From positions 5,646,000 through 5,709,999 of the forward strand of contig NW_027460346.1 in the NCBI RefSeq assembly GCF_050947875.1: DNA of 64,000 nt. Reading direction: 5' to 3'. The notes beneath the pieces were generated by a model. The model made no database searches and was not told where the DNA came from. It saw nothing but the letters and a program-made list of their open reading frames with translations. A program made the translations under genes and the position numbers. Shown in pieces: positions 10,840-21,435 of the stretch. The stretch is from Dermacentor variabilis (Eukaryota; Arthropoda; Arachnida; Ixodida; Ixodidae). Each line of letters opens with the position of its first letter. Position 1 is the stretch's first letter.

Positions 10840-11250
10840 TGTAAATTGATATGTATGCGTTATAGATGTAAACTCTAGTGTGTCTACGTATTACGCAATA
10901 GGAAGTTTGAATTACAAAAGAAAAATAAAACGGAAAATTTTTGCGTTGAATTCCTATTGCCTCGCGCAGAAAATTGCAGAAGGCGTCAGAAACGTTCCCG
11001 TGGCTAAAACCCAGTTCGGCATTACCAAAGGAAAGGACCATCGGAAGAGCCAGCGTCAAGCGAAGTTTACGTAATAGTTCTTCAAATAATCGTTTTCTTT
11101 GAACCTTAAATCGGCGACATGACAAAATCAAATGTTCTAGAGATTCACTCTCATTGCAGAAGTGACACAATGGTGATTTCGGCAGACCAGGCCTATGAAG
11201 GTAAAAATTTAGTGGGGGGACTCGACAACGTACTCTCGTAAACGACACTT
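10840..11250 (-). mobile_element. LINE ORF2 C-terminal fragment (zinc motif)
   Basis: The - strand encodes TRVRCRVPPLNFYLHRPGLP, then the Cys/His motif CHFCNESESLEHLILSC and FSHGNVSDAFCNFL. The same arrangement occurs at 62620-62900 and, in part, at 25320-25390, so all three belong to one non-LTR family. The Cys/His motif is the nucleic-acid-binding end typical of I-type ORF2 proteins. Only the C-terminus remains and the stretch is 5'-truncated. Confidence 0.8.
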
Positions 11251-11663
11251 CTGAATTTCTAGTGGTTCCAAGAAAAAAATTAGGTGCGAATGTACAGAGG
11301 CAGACAATGAAGATTTGTGAAAGTTATTCTCAGTGGCAAATATTATAAATCGCGCCGCTGTTACAAACGCAGATGATGGTTAAATAAGGGTTATCGCGCG
11401 ACCATGTGATGCTATATTGGCCTCGAGCTCCACCACTGGAGAAGCTGCCGCCACCGTCGGCGTGATGTGCTATTAGGCATCACGTGGGCATAGCAGCCGC
11501 GTCGGCTGCTTCGGGAGCGCCGAAGCGAGCTGAAAACGAGAGTTTAAATTCCCTCGTACGCTGCGGTCCTCATTTAGTGGCGAGATTTTCCCGCTTCGAG
11601 TGTCTCCTCTACAACGCTTGACAGCACTACAATAGGTAGTGGCTGCCTTTGAAGGCGCGCAAC
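11251..11663 (+). promoter_or_regulatory. 5' region of THAP locus with CATCACGTGGGC
   Basis: ATTAGGCATCACGTGGGC at 11472-11489 contains a CACGTG E-box. Almost the same string, TAGCATCACGTGGGC, occurs at 43345-43359. In each case it lies about 180-190 bp before a THAP-domain start codon. This shows a shared 5' region; any promoter role is inference. Confidence 0.4.
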
Positions 11664-11927
11664 ATGGTAGGCTACTGCTCGGTGCCGCAATGCCGGACGT
11701 ACGCAACTGAGCCCGGTGTCAGCCTTATTCACACGTAGCCGCAGGACAAGAAGCTTCGTGAAGCTTGGCTCGCGAAACATAAAACTGGCAAACAGTCATC
11801 GGCTACAACTCGGGTATGCAGCAAGCACAGACGCGAGGAAGATTTCTGCTACGGCGCCGGTTCTGCAATGTTCGGAAAACGCGCACTGAAACGCTCGCCC
11901 GAGTCCGCTGCCCGACTAATGTCATGA
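11664..11927 (+). pseudogene. THAP zinc-finger domain with one in-frame stop
   Basis: Starting at ATG 11664, the frame reads MVGYCSVPQCRTYATEPG..., then a TAG at 11736. It continues as PQDKKLREAWLAKHKTGKQ and TTRVCSKHRREEDFCYG and ends at TGA 11925. The C2CH ligands of a THAP domain are all present: C-x4-C near residue 5 and C-x2-H in VCSKH. THAP domains bind DNA and are found in host transcription factors and in P, Kolobok and some Harbinger-associated transposon proteins. The stop sits where a short residue run before PQDK is expected. No transposase follows. It is a pseudogene of recent origin, or an exon using readthrough or an alternative start (unlikely). Confidence 0.75.
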
Positions 11928-11989
11928 CGGTTTGGTCTATGAACTTTTCGATGCAATAGATACTGGCAAATTTATTAGAGTGAAAAGGG

Positions 11990-13924
11990 AGCGGTAAGAA
12001 GCACATTTAGAGAAAGCATGCCATATGGTCATGTTTGTTTCATGAATTATTGCACTGGATTACAAAAAAGAAGCAGCGGGGAAATCGCACGCCGAGAATA
12101 CCGATAAACATACATTGCGACGCAACTCGAGAAATAATATTGAAATGTCCAAGAATTTAGAAGACAACAAAAGATTGAATCGTCGCGAAGGCACATCACA
12201 GTCTCCGTAGGCGTCGAAGTCTCTGCAATGAAATTATTTATGAACAGCTCTGATAGCCCCCACGCAACAATGGTTGCTTGTATACTGTCAAATGCTCATA
12301 TTCTGCGGCCTAAAGCTCATGGCACGGTGCGAAAACGCGCACGCGGCGAAAGTGAAACAGTGCGCGGACAAGCATGCAGACGCGCAGTCGGTCGCTGCGA
12401 ATCTGTGCGATCGCTGCATTGAGGCTTTATTCTATTACACTCCATTTAGTTATACAAACACTATAAGAACATATTTCACATAGCTTGCTCTCAGCGTTTA
12501 CCTACCTTTCACGCAAGAAGCCGGTGCGGGAAATTCCATCGCGGCGACCGCGCGCAGTGGCGTTCACTGTACGTATTCGGTAAAGAGATAGCGTCTGTAA
12601 ACGATTCTGTGCTTTCAGTTTGCCCAATATTATTATTTAGACAGTAAAAAACTTCTCTCGTTACGAAAGTACTCACACAAATGTCCGGGAGAGCTCGTGC
12701 GTGGTGTTTAAATTCAGTGATCGCTGACAGCAAAACCTATGAGGAGCGCGCCGCATGATCCCTCATACTACGCCAGAGAGGCGCTTCCGATAGATGGCGA
12801 CTCCGTAACTCCTCGCCACCAATACTGCTATAGTTAGTGATGCTATATGCTATAGTTCATTAGCAAATTTATTTAGTATTGGACCTTTGCTTCCCGACAC
12901 TGACACCAAACGAACGATGCCTAACTGTTTTGGGACGAAGTGAAGTCTTCTAATGCGTTTGATAAAGTAAAAGTGGTTAGGCAAATAGAGAGACAATCTG
13001 TTAAATTATAGCTGCTGACAAAGATGAAGGCAATTTACGTAAAGCAAAGCAATCATTCAGCTTGAAAAATAGGTGTCAAGACAGGGAGTCGGATTGAAAA
13101 ACACTAATTAAAAGAAGGTGATACAATGCCCACAACTGCTTTTCTTTACAGACTGAAGCGTCCGTTTCTATCACAGTTTTTTTATCTAGTTGTGGAAGGT
13201 GATCTTCTAAAACACCATTTAGGAATTAACAGGGCAAATTTAGCATTATTTTCAAAAAATATCCTCGAACTCACTCTTAGCTGTCGGAGGTAGAGCTGCT
13301 TATTAACTTTATCTCACAAAGGGGGACATTAAGGGGTCTAATAAAGTTTTCACAAACAACTAAATTTGAGAGCACCGTAAACGAGGCCACTGATATTTAA
13401 AAAATGAGTCCTACTCTTACTGAAAGCGTACTGAGATGTCCTCTGTGGGAATGCGTACATCTTTAGAAAAGTTTGCCCTGATAGGATATTCTTATTTTGC
13501 TTTTCACTATTATTCTGTAGTGCGTACTGCTCTCCGTTAGGGTAAGTTATCCCTGTTATTGGCTGGTCATGAGACGGTAATATGGAAGGGACAAAAATTG
13601 TACGAAAAATAAGATCACTAGATTAAGTCGACTCGGGCTAATTCAAAGGTCGCTGTTCGATTCAATTTCAGTTTGTGCGTTTTCACGGCGTTTTCTTTCT
13701 TTTTCTTACTTCTTACGGTAAAGATAGGGATAGCTTTGGTACCGCGACGCCTTCTCATTCACACCAAAAGTGATAACGTTTTAAGTTCAAACCACTAACT
13801 GGCACACGAAACGTGAAATAGTCGATGAAGATAGCAGACTTGAGCCACCGAAATGAACTCTGCCTTTCCCTGCCTTTCCAATGAAGCGCTTACTTTGATG
13901 GGTAGAACAATCCAGGCTTAAAGC
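11990..13924. other. Unassigned DNA
   Basis: No supported gene. The region is A/T-rich with short frames only. Beyond 12730 the composition becomes mixed, but no clear TIR matching the THAP locus could be found. Confidence 0.55.
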
Positions 13925-14015
13925 AGGAGGAACTCCACGGTTGTTGTTGATGATGACGATGATGTCCTTGATGAGTTTGGCGCTTACCCACTCGCGGGGA
14001 TTGGCCAAGAGTCGG
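13925..14015 (-). mobile_element. Minimal LINE 3' terminus
   Basis: On the - strand CTTGGCCAATCCCCGCGAG is followed by a GTGGGTA...GCGCCAA segment and then ATCATC/AACAAC simple repeats. The LINE at 62216-63155 ends in the same manner (CTTGGCCAATCCCCCACTG, GTGGGTATGTGCCA, then CAACAACAACA). This is therefore a severely 5'-truncated copy of only about 90 bp. Confidence 0.6.
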
Positions 14016-14324
14016 GAAGACTTTGCTTATGTGTTCAGAAAATGGAGGTAAAAATCTAAAATTTTTTTACATGAATTGTTGTTCTTCTTGCTGCACGGTC
14101 CATTGAATGCCCGTCGTTATCGTCGTCTGTTTTTTTCCTGTGCGAAGTGGCGCCGCCCCAATAGGTGGTTTGGCCCAGATTCAGTTTGCGTTAATGGAAT
14201 CTAGTGCGAAATAAAATTTAGAAACGCAGGAATACCAAGATTTTCACGGGAAATGATTAAGCGCCGCCAGCTTGAAAGCAAAGGGTGAGCAAATATAAAT
14301 GGGAATAAAAAAAAAGATGGAGGA
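14016..14324. other. Unassigned DNA
   Basis: No feature is seen in this short stretch apart from an A-run near 14308. Confidence 0.5.
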
Positions 14325-14924
14325 TGCTGAAGCTTCGCCTTTAAGAGTGGAAAGCGATAGCATTCAAAGATGCCTGGCTGCTTCTCGCGCTTCCCGGCAA
14401 GTGGAGCGTATGTACCAGTAATCTTTACCGGGAAACGCTGGCCGCGTACGCTATGCACGAAGGCGGGCTCTCTGGTAGAAACGCGCCCTCTTGCGTATGC
14501 CGCGATGTGGCGGAGACGAGCGCCATCTGGAGGTATTGCAAGGAACCGGTTGCGTCGCTTCGTGGCCCCCGAGATGCGCACGCGCTGGCGCGCAGAAATG
14601 GCGGACGCCGCCGCCGGTCTATGATTAGTAGGAACGCTGGAAAAGGGGTTTCTTTCATTTTTCGTGTAACGGAATTATGTTTTCTCGTATAGTCAAATTA
14701 CAATCCGACGCTGTCATGTCTGTAGGTTGTGTGTAAGTCGTACTTTATGGTTTTTCTAAGTATTTTAGCTCGAGAAATTGAATTAGTTCAGTAGCTTCCC
14801 TTGCGCGACATGGAGGGCCTTGGTATGGGGGGTTCGAAAATTTTTTTCGCTGAAATGATTTCCGACGCCGGACGCCGACACCGGATTTTCCCAGTCACGG
14901 GGCCCTTAACGCTGTCCTGTTAAA
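14325..14924. repeat. MITE-like repeat (~0.6 kb)
   Basis: The left end CTTTAAGAGTGGAAAGCGATAG resembles the reverse complement of the right end (TTTTAACAGGACAGCGTTAAG), so this may be a TIR pair. The interior is GC-rich and has no coherent coding frame despite several open ones. The call rests on TIR resemblance alone. Confidence 0.4.
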
Positions 14925-15247
14925 ACGCTGACGTCCGGCCTCGGAAAGTCCGCCGCTTCCGTGGCAGAGGTAATTGGCGCCATCCATCGGGAGGGCGGGA
15001 AAGCAACTCCGTTTCCCTTGCACGGCCTCTTAGATGGGCGCGCGCAGCGCGCGGCGATCCAGGAGGGTGTGCCCTTTCGCCCCTCCTCTCAACTCCTCTC
15101 CTTGCCCTCCCACGTAACTCCCTCACTTTCGACTGCCTTCGCGCGCGCCCGCCGGCACGGCGCCAGCTTAGCCGGCTGCATGAAGTTTCACGTTTGGCTA
15201 TCTGCTGTTATCGGGAAACGTGCGCTTCTGTGCGTTAACCGGCGTGG
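14925..15247. other. GC-rich flank of LTR element
   Basis: This stretch precedes the retrotransposon insertion point. GTGG at 15244-15247 is the left target-site duplication. The sequence continues after the element at 22105, so the two flanks were contiguous before insertion. Confidence 0.6.
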
Positions 15248-15912
15248 TGTTGTGCCATTACCACAAGCCCGGATTCCGAATCTGCAAGATGGAGAATTTT
15301 CCTGCGAGCGCCCTTTGGACAAACCCGGGGCTGCGCCGAAAGGCACAGCGCCCTAATTCTCCCTTGACAAGCCAAGATGCTGAGCCGTCAGGCAGTGGTG
15401 TCCTCCGGAGAAGCATCGGCGGGCAACATGTTCAAACGTGTCGCCAAGTGCCAGACAGCCCGGCGCCGTACATCCCCTTCCCTGGAGGTCACCGCGCCCG
15501 CCAGTTTTGAACGGGGTGGCGAGCGTGATCGCTGGTTGGACCCCCTCCGACGACCGTCGAGTGCTCACTTTGTATTGGGCCGTTTGAGTGACAATGGTTT
15601 CTGGGGGCTTATAAGCCGCAGCGCGCCGCCTGGAAAACCGGATCCGCCGACCCACCGGGAGCAGAGTGCCGCTCTCGACTGGAGTGAGATGTGTCACGCG
15701 CTTTCGCCGGACGTCGCCGTGCGAGAACAGTCGCGTTTGCTGTGAGCTCTCGGCCCCAGTGCCGATCCCTTCATGTCCTGTATAATGACCTGTATATAGT
15801 GTATAAAGTCCCTTTTGTTATTCTCACCGACGCCTGACTCGGAGTCTTCGCTACCAACGCTCTGTCACGAAACGGGTGACGAGCGCTACGGGACCACCTC
15901 AAAGTCGTAACA
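15248..15912 (+). repeat. 5' LTR (665 bp)
   Basis: It starts TGTTGTGCC and ends GTCGTAACA, and matches 21436-22100 with a constant offset of 6188 and no difference that I could find. Candidate promoter elements are a TATAA-like string near 15609 and GTATAAAG near 15800, but their use is inferred. Confidence 0.95.
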
Positions 15913-15913
15913 G

Positions 15914-15931
15914 TGGATGGCAGCTACGGGA
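15914..15931 (+). promoter_or_regulatory. Candidate tRNA primer-binding site
   Basis: TGGATGGCAGCTACGGGA begins one base after the 5' LTR. It starts with the TGG expected to pair with a tRNA CCA end. A second TGG four bases on (TGGCAGCTACGGGATT) is an alternative register. The priming tRNA was not identified. Confidence 0.45.
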
Positions 15932-16213
15932 TTGACCGGCATCAGCTACCTCGGCGCGGTGAGTGCCTGAAGTTTACCTCAAACACCAGACTTTCTCTGA
16001 CACAGGTTATAGTAGCTTAGGGAAGGATTTGGTGTTGCATTGTGATAACCTTGTGTGTTTCAAGCCTAGTAAGAGTGTTTTGAAAACCAGGGGATGCTGA
16101 GGGGGTAAACAGGGCAGTGTGTGAAATACTTGCATATGTCTTACTAGTAGCATTATAGTAGCGTACAGCAGGTATATTCAAAAAGGGTAAACAGCAGGAG
16201 GACAGTGTGAACG

Positions 16214-19200
16214 ATGGAGAAGTACAAGGTGAAGGAACTTCTCGAAATTTGTGAGGAGTTGGGCATTGAGTTGGGCTCAACCAAAAGAAAGAATGCGATC
16301 CTTGAGGTCATGAAAACTGGGGACGTAACGGCTGAGGAAGCCGCAGAGGCCTTGGCGGGTATCAATGAACGTCGTTGCGAGCAGGAAAGGAAAGAAAAGG
16401 AACGTCGGGAAAGGGAGGAGAAGGAACGTTGCGAGCAGGAAAGGAAAGAAAAGGAACGTCGCGAGGAGGAAAGGGAGGAGAGGAGAGAAAAGGAACGTCG
16501 CGAGGAGGAAAAGGAGGAAAGGAGAGAGAGAGAACGTCGCGAGCACGAGCTTAAAATGAAAGAGTTGGAGATCCGAAATAACTCGCCCGCGCCTAGTCTC
16601 ACTTCTAACGTTCCAAGAATACGCGATCAACTTCCACCCTTTGTCGTCGGAGAGGATATGGCCAAATACCTCGTGAAATTTGAGCACGTGTGCGAACGAA
16701 ATAGCATTGAGCGATCCCTCTGGGCACAGAATCTGTTAGCCTTGCTTCCTGGGGAGGCATCAGACGTAATAACTTGCTTATCGAAAGAGGCGTTTGAGAG
16801 CTACAGTGATGTGAAGGAAGCGCTACTGCGGAAGTACAAATTGTCGCCCGAAGCTTTCCGGCAGAGGTTCCGGTATGCAAAAAAGGGCAAGGAGTCGAAT
16901 GTTGACTTCGCGTTTCGTCTAAAAGCCGACTTGGTGGAATGGCTGAAGGGCGAAGAGGTTTACGACGACCGCGACAAAATTGTCGAATGCATCGCGTTGG
17001 AGCAGTTCTACCGTTGCATTGATGAGGATGTCCGGCTCTGGCTGCAAGATAGGCTAAAGGAGGTTAAGCTAAACAAGGCAGCAGAATTAGCGGAAGAGTA
17101 TTACACCCGCCGCAGCTTGCACAGCAAGGCAGTGCGCGTAGAAAAAGCAGATAGGAGAGATGGGTTTTCCGGGAAGCCCGACGAACGGAAGCAAATCACG
17201 CGTCGCGAGTTTCGGAAAGACGAGTCCCTAACCAAAGAAACTGTAAGGGAAGGACAGAATACATCTCAGTATGCTAACGATGGTCCCAAGCAGCGAAACG
17301 ATACGACGCGTTCTTTTGAAAAACGGAAGCCGTTAACTTGCTACAATTGCAAAAAGCAAGGGCACATCGCTGCGAGCTGCCCAGAGAAAATTGCTTTTGC
17401 AACAATACGGGAAACTAACAAAAACATACGACTCTTGGAGCCATATATGCGGGAAATTAAGGTAAACGGCAAGAAGTGCCGAGCACTTCGGGACTCTGCA
17501 GCAACTATGGACGTTGTCCACCCGTCTTTCGTCTCCTCGAATGATTTTACGGGAGAGTGCGCTTGGATACGGCAAGTGGCCGAGGAGGAGAGTGTCTGTT
17601 TACCGATCGCAACGGTTATCATTGAAGGAGAGTTTGGGAAACTGAACACAGAAGCCGCTGTGTCTGCCGCCCTCCCGGAGCACTTTCCCTACCTCTTCTC
17701 AAATAGCTCGGAACAGCTGCTGAAGGATCAGGGGAAATCATTCTTTGCCGACGTGGCGTACATGGCCCTCACGCGATCCAAAGCGCGCCAGCTGTCGAGG
17801 GAACTTGACTTTGAGTCGGTGAGCGAAAGGCGGTGCGGCACACGGACTGATCAAGGTAACTTGAGTGGCGAGCAGTCACGGGAGAGGCAGAGCTCGGAGG
17901 CTGGCCTAGGCGAGCGGGTCCTGGAAGTGAGTGGGAGTGACGCGTGCAGTGCTAGCCGCGATATGGACACGACGCCGCAGTTAGGCGACGCAGGCTCCAT
18001 ACTCGCTCCGGTTTCCGCCAGCTGGCAGGAGCTAGCTGCAGTTGAAAGAGAAACTCTGATTCGTGAGCAAAAGGAAGACTGTTCAATAGCCGATCTGATG
18101 AAGAGCGTCAAACTGGGAGTGGAAAAAAAGAGGGTTTCATTTTACGAGGAATCTGGCTTATTGTACCGCCGCTACACGGATAAGCAGGGTCGCAAATATG
18201 AACAGCTTCTGATTCCTCGGAAATATCGCCGACAGTTACTGGAACTCGCGCACGAAAACGCGTGGGCAGGGCATCTTGGCTTGAAAAAGACCAAGGCTAG
18301 AATGGCTCAGGAGTTTTATTGGCCGTATTGTTGGAAGGATGTCGAACAATTCGTGCGCTCTTGCGACACCTGCCAGAGAATCGGCAAATCCACTGACAAG
18401 TGGAAGGCACCGATGAAGTTGGTGCCAGTCATATCCGAACCTTTTCGGCGACTAGTAATCGATATTGTAGGCCCTCTGCCAGAATCAACGAACGGTTGTA
18501 GGTATGTTCTGACCACTCTGTGTGTCGCGACCAAGTTCCCCGAGGCAGTACCTCTTAAGGAGCTAAATTCCTCCCAGGTCGTGGACGCTCTGCTCTCAAT
18601 ATTTGCACGCGTCGGGTTCCCTTCCGAGATTCAGTGCGACAATGGCAGCGTCTTCACCAGCTGCCTAACTTCTACTTTTTTGGAAAGATGCGGCATTAAG
18701 GTAGTGCACAGTTCCATCCATCACCCGCAATCTAACCCAGTAGAGCGTATGCACTCGGTGCTGAAGCGAATATTGAGAGCCCTGTGCTTTGAGCGTCACT
18801 GTGACTGGGAGGCCTGCATTCCCGCCGCTATGTTCGCCTTGAGATCGGCTCCCCATGAGAGCACCGGCTTTAGTCCCGCGGAGCTTGTATATGGCCGGAG
18901 CCTAAGAACTCCGTTGCGCATGCTGCGAGAGTCTTGGGAAGGCAGTGACGACGACCCAAATGTAGTCTCGTACGTCCTTGACCTCCTCCAGAGGCTCGGG
19001 AAAACCAAAGATATTGTAGAGAGCCACATGAAGGCGGCGAAAACCTTGTCAAAGGAATACTACGACAAGTCAGCAAAAAAACGCACCTTCGAAGAAGGTA
19101 GCCAAGTGATGTTGCTGCGACCGTCGAAAAAAAACAAGCTCGAGGTTCATTGGGAGGGGCCCGCAAAGGTTGTAACTAAGCTTTCCGATACCAACTACGA

Positions 19201-20770
19201 AGTTAAATTAGGGAAACGGCACAACAAAATTTACCACAGTAACTTGATGAAACCCTACATTCAGCGTCGCGCGATTATAAGCATGACGATAAATGCTGAC
19301 GATGAGGAAGGGGCCGAAATCCTGACGACGGCTGATATGAAGGTATGTGGTTTAGAGCTAATGGTGGAACAGCTGACGTTGGAAGCGCGTCTAAGTGCCG
19401 CCCAAAAGGAGGACTTAAAGGGAATCATTTCAGAGTTTAGGGAGGTTTTTTCGAACCGTCCCGGAAGAACAACAGTCCTAGAGCATGACATCGAGTTAAC
19501 CTCTGATCAACCGATCCGCAGTAAACCGTACCGTTGTTCGCCCGTGCAGAAAAAAATCATGGCTGAGGAGATTCAGCGCATGCGTGACTTGGGGGTTATA
19601 GTACCAAGTGAGAGCGACTACACGTCGCCCTTGATACTAGTCCAGGCTCCAGGAAAAGATCCTAGGCCATGTGTCGATTATCGGCGTCTGAACGCGATAA
19701 CCCGAGATCAGACATATCCGATACCGAACCTGGAAGAAAGGGTAGAGACAGTGTCGAAGGCAAATTATATATCTACCCTGGATCTCGTGCGAGGCTATTG
19801 GCAAGTACCCCTTACGGAACGAGCTAGCCGCTATGCCGCCTTCGTTTCCCCGCTTGGAACGTTCCGGCCACTCATGTTGAGCTTCGGCCTCAAAAACGCG
19901 CCGTATTGTTTCTCTAGCCTGATGGACAGAGTGCTTCATGGTTTAGGCGAGTTCGCATTGCCGTACCTCGATGATGTTGCCATATTTTCGGACACTTGGG
20001 AATCACATCTGGAGCACTTGCGAGTCGTGTTGAGCCGGTTGAAAGAGACAGGTCTTACTGTGAAACCAGCTAAATGTCACCTAGGTTGCGGTGAAGTGAC
20101 TTATTTGGGCCATGTGGTGGGGCGCGGCCGGCGTAGACCGTCCGACATCAAGGTAGCTGCTATTTTGAACTATCCCCGGCCAACCACGAAGACGGATATA
20201 CGGGCCTTTTTAGGTTTAGCTGGATATTACCAACACTATGTGAGAGACTACTCTGACCTTGCCAGCCCGCTAACCGACGCACTTCGGAAGTCGGAGCCCG
20301 TTAAGGTGACGTGGGACTCAAAGAAAGAAAATGCGTTCCAAATGCTGAAGCGAGCATTAAGCCATAAGCCGGTTCTGACGGCACCAGACTTTTCGAAAGG
20401 TTTCATCATTCAATGCGACGCGAGTGATCGCGGCATGGGAGCGGTACTATGCCAAGAAGATGCTAGTGGTCATGAACGACCAATTTTGTATTTAAGTCGC
20501 AAACTAAGTTGTAGAGAAGAGGCATACAGTACCTCTGAGAAAGAGTGCGCCTGCGTTGTGTGGGCCGTTCAGAAGCTGGCTTGTTATGTCTCCGGTTCTA
20601 AGTTTGTTGTGGAAACAGACCATTGCCCTCTAACTTGGTTAAGTAGCATGTCCTCTAAAAGCGGCCGTTTGCTGAGATGGAGCATGACCCTCCAGCAGCA
20701 CAGCCTCGTTGTCCGTTATAAGAAGGGAAGGTTGAACGCGAACGCTGACGCTCTAAGTCGTGCATTCTAG
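16214..20770 (+). CDS. Gag-pol polyprotein, integrase before RT
   Basis: One frame of 1518 residues. Residues 1-53 form a SAP-like helical start, and 54-115 an E/R/K-rich coiled-coil-like repeat. The gag capsid-like region spans about 140-320, with a CCHC zinc knuckle (CYNCKKQGHIAASC) at 376-389. The protease-like motif RDSAATMDVVHPSF has D at 427, with DSA in place of DTG/DSG. Integrase follows: an HHCC zinc motif from H680 (HENAWAGH ... CDTCQR) and a catalytic core with D750, D809 and E844 (34 residues between the last two). RT has YLDD at 1251-1254 and GYWQVPL. RNase H has D1402 (CDASDRGMGAVL), SEKECACVVW and ETDHCPLTWL, and ends near NANADALSR. The ATG at 16214 is the first in a long open frame. 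The protein would make particles, reverse-transcribe and integrate the element. All catalytic residues named are intact. Confidence 0.95.
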   Translation: MEKYKVKELLEICEELGIELGSTKRKNAILEVMKTGDVTAEEAAEALAGINERRCEQERKEKERREREEKERCEQERKEKERREEEREERREKERREEEKEERRERERREHELKMKELEIRNNSPAPSLTSNVPRIRDQLPPFVVGEDMAKYLVKFEHVCERNSIERSLWAQNLLALLPGEASDVITCLSKEAFESYSDVKEALLRKYKLSPEAFRQRFRYAKKGKESNVDFAFRLKADLVEWLKGEEVYDDRDKIVECIALEQFYRCIDEDVRLWLQDRLKEVKLNKAAELAEEYYTRRSLHSKAVRVEKADRRDGFSGKPDERKQITRREFRKDESLTKETVREGQNTSQYANDGPKQRNDTTRSFEKRKPLTCYNCKKQGHIAASCPEKIAFATIRETNKNIRLLEPYMREIKVNGKKCRALRDSAATMDVVHPSFVSSNDFTGECAWIRQVAEEESVCLPIATVIIEGEFGKLNTEAAVSAALPEHFPYLFSNSSEQLLKDQGKSFFADVAYMALTRSKARQLSRELDFESVSERRCGTRTDQGNLSGEQSRERQSSEAGLGERVLEVSGSDACSASRDMDTTPQLGDAGSILAPVSASWQELAAVERETLIREQKEDCSIADLMKSVKLGVEKKRVSFYEESGLLYRRYTDKQGRKYEQLLIPRKYRRQLLELAHENAWAGHLGLKKTKARMAQEFYWPYCWKDVEQFVRSCDTCQRIGKSTDKWKAPMKLVPVISEPFRRLVIDIVGPLPESTNGCRYVLTTLCVATKFPEAVPLKELNSSQVVDALLSIFARVGFPSEIQCDNGSVFTSCLTSTFLERCGIKVVHSSIHHPQSNPVERMHSVLKRILRALCFERHCDWEACIPAAMFALRSAPHESTGFSPAELVYGRSLRTPLRMLRESWEGSDDDPNVVSYVLDLLQRLGKTKDIVESHMKAAKTLSKEYYDKSAKKRTFEEGSQVMLLRPSKKNKLEVHWEGPAKVVTKLSDTNYEVKLGKRHNKIYHSNLMKPYIQRRAIISMTINADDEEGAEILTTADMKVCGLELMVEQLTLEARLSAAQKEDLKGIISEFREVFSNRPGRTTVLEHDIELTSDQPIRSKPYRCSPVQKKIMAEEIQRMRDLGVIVPSESDYTSPLILVQAPGKDPRPCVDYRRLNAITRDQTYPIPNLEERVETVSKANYISTLDLVRGYWQVPLTERASRYAAFVSPLGTFRPLMLSFGLKNAPYCFSSLMDRVLHGLGEFALPYLDDVAIFSDTWESHLEHLRVVLSRLKETGLTVKPAKCHLGCGEVTYLGHVVGRGRRRPSDIKVAAILNYPRPTTKTDIRAFLGLAGYYQHYVRDYSDLASPLTDALRKSEPVKVTWDSKKENAFQMLKRALSHKPVLTAPDFSKGFIIQCDASDRGMGAVLCQEDASGHERPILYLSRKLSCREEAYSTSEKECACVVWAVQKLACYVSGSKFVVETDHCPLTWLSSMSSKSGRLLRWSMTLQQHSLVVRYKKGRLNANADALSRAF

Positions 20771-21435
20771 GCCTCGCTTCTTTCAGTGGCCTACTCGTTC
20801 CTACTCGTTACTTGCCTTCTCTTGCTTCGCGACGACCTGTCCTGTTCACAGGGAGATCGGGGGAAAAATGAATGACCTCATTGGCTTCCTCAGTAGTATG
20901 TTTTCGGTCCAAGTGATTTCAAGGGGACCATTCTAATTTTCATTGTTATTGCTGATTATTAATTGTTCCTGATCTTTTGGGTGTGTTGTTCATTTGAAAA
21001 AGGGTTGTTTGAGCCTTGTATACTAGATCGTACACCTGCCTCTTGTTGCAGCGGGAGCAAAAAGGGGGATAGCAATTCAGTTAGGTTGATTTGGATTATA
21101 GCCTTGTCTGGTGTTTGACGGGAGACAGAGGGCACTTGTTCGTGTTGGGTGTTGCCTTTTGCCGGTCGGTTTTGCAAGCTGCAGAACGACCAACCGGGAC
21201 CAGTGGCGAGAAGCAAGGGCTTAGGAACGACCCGAGCGGAGCTGGTTGAGGTGCCTTGGCGACAACGCGGTGAGCCGAGCTCCTGTCCTGGCGAGTGGGA
21301 CCTGGGCACGTGAAGTGACCTGGCGTCCCGACACTGGACGTAAACTTGGACGAGCCTGACGAACGTGCGCGCCTGGCATCCGAGCCACGTGGAGGCAGCT
21401 CGTCTTCCCGGCGCCTTATCTGAGGGCGGGGATGC
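20771..21435 (+). other. 3' untranslated region of LTR element with polypurine tract
   Basis: No env or other conserved frame is seen; an antisense open frame here has no recognisable domain. GAGGGCGGGGA at 21422-21432 lies just upstream of the 3' LTR and is the likely polypurine tract. Confidence 0.7.

Noticed and set aside
11340..12860. TIRs of a transposon around the 11.7-kb THAP locus
   Set aside because: Only short matches (GCATCAC, TATAGCAG) could be found, too weak to define ends.
15353..15745. Paired 114- and 122-residue frames in the LTRs as real genes
   Set aside because: The same frames occur identically in both LTRs on opposite strands. They are by-products of GC-rich LTR sequence without domain signals.
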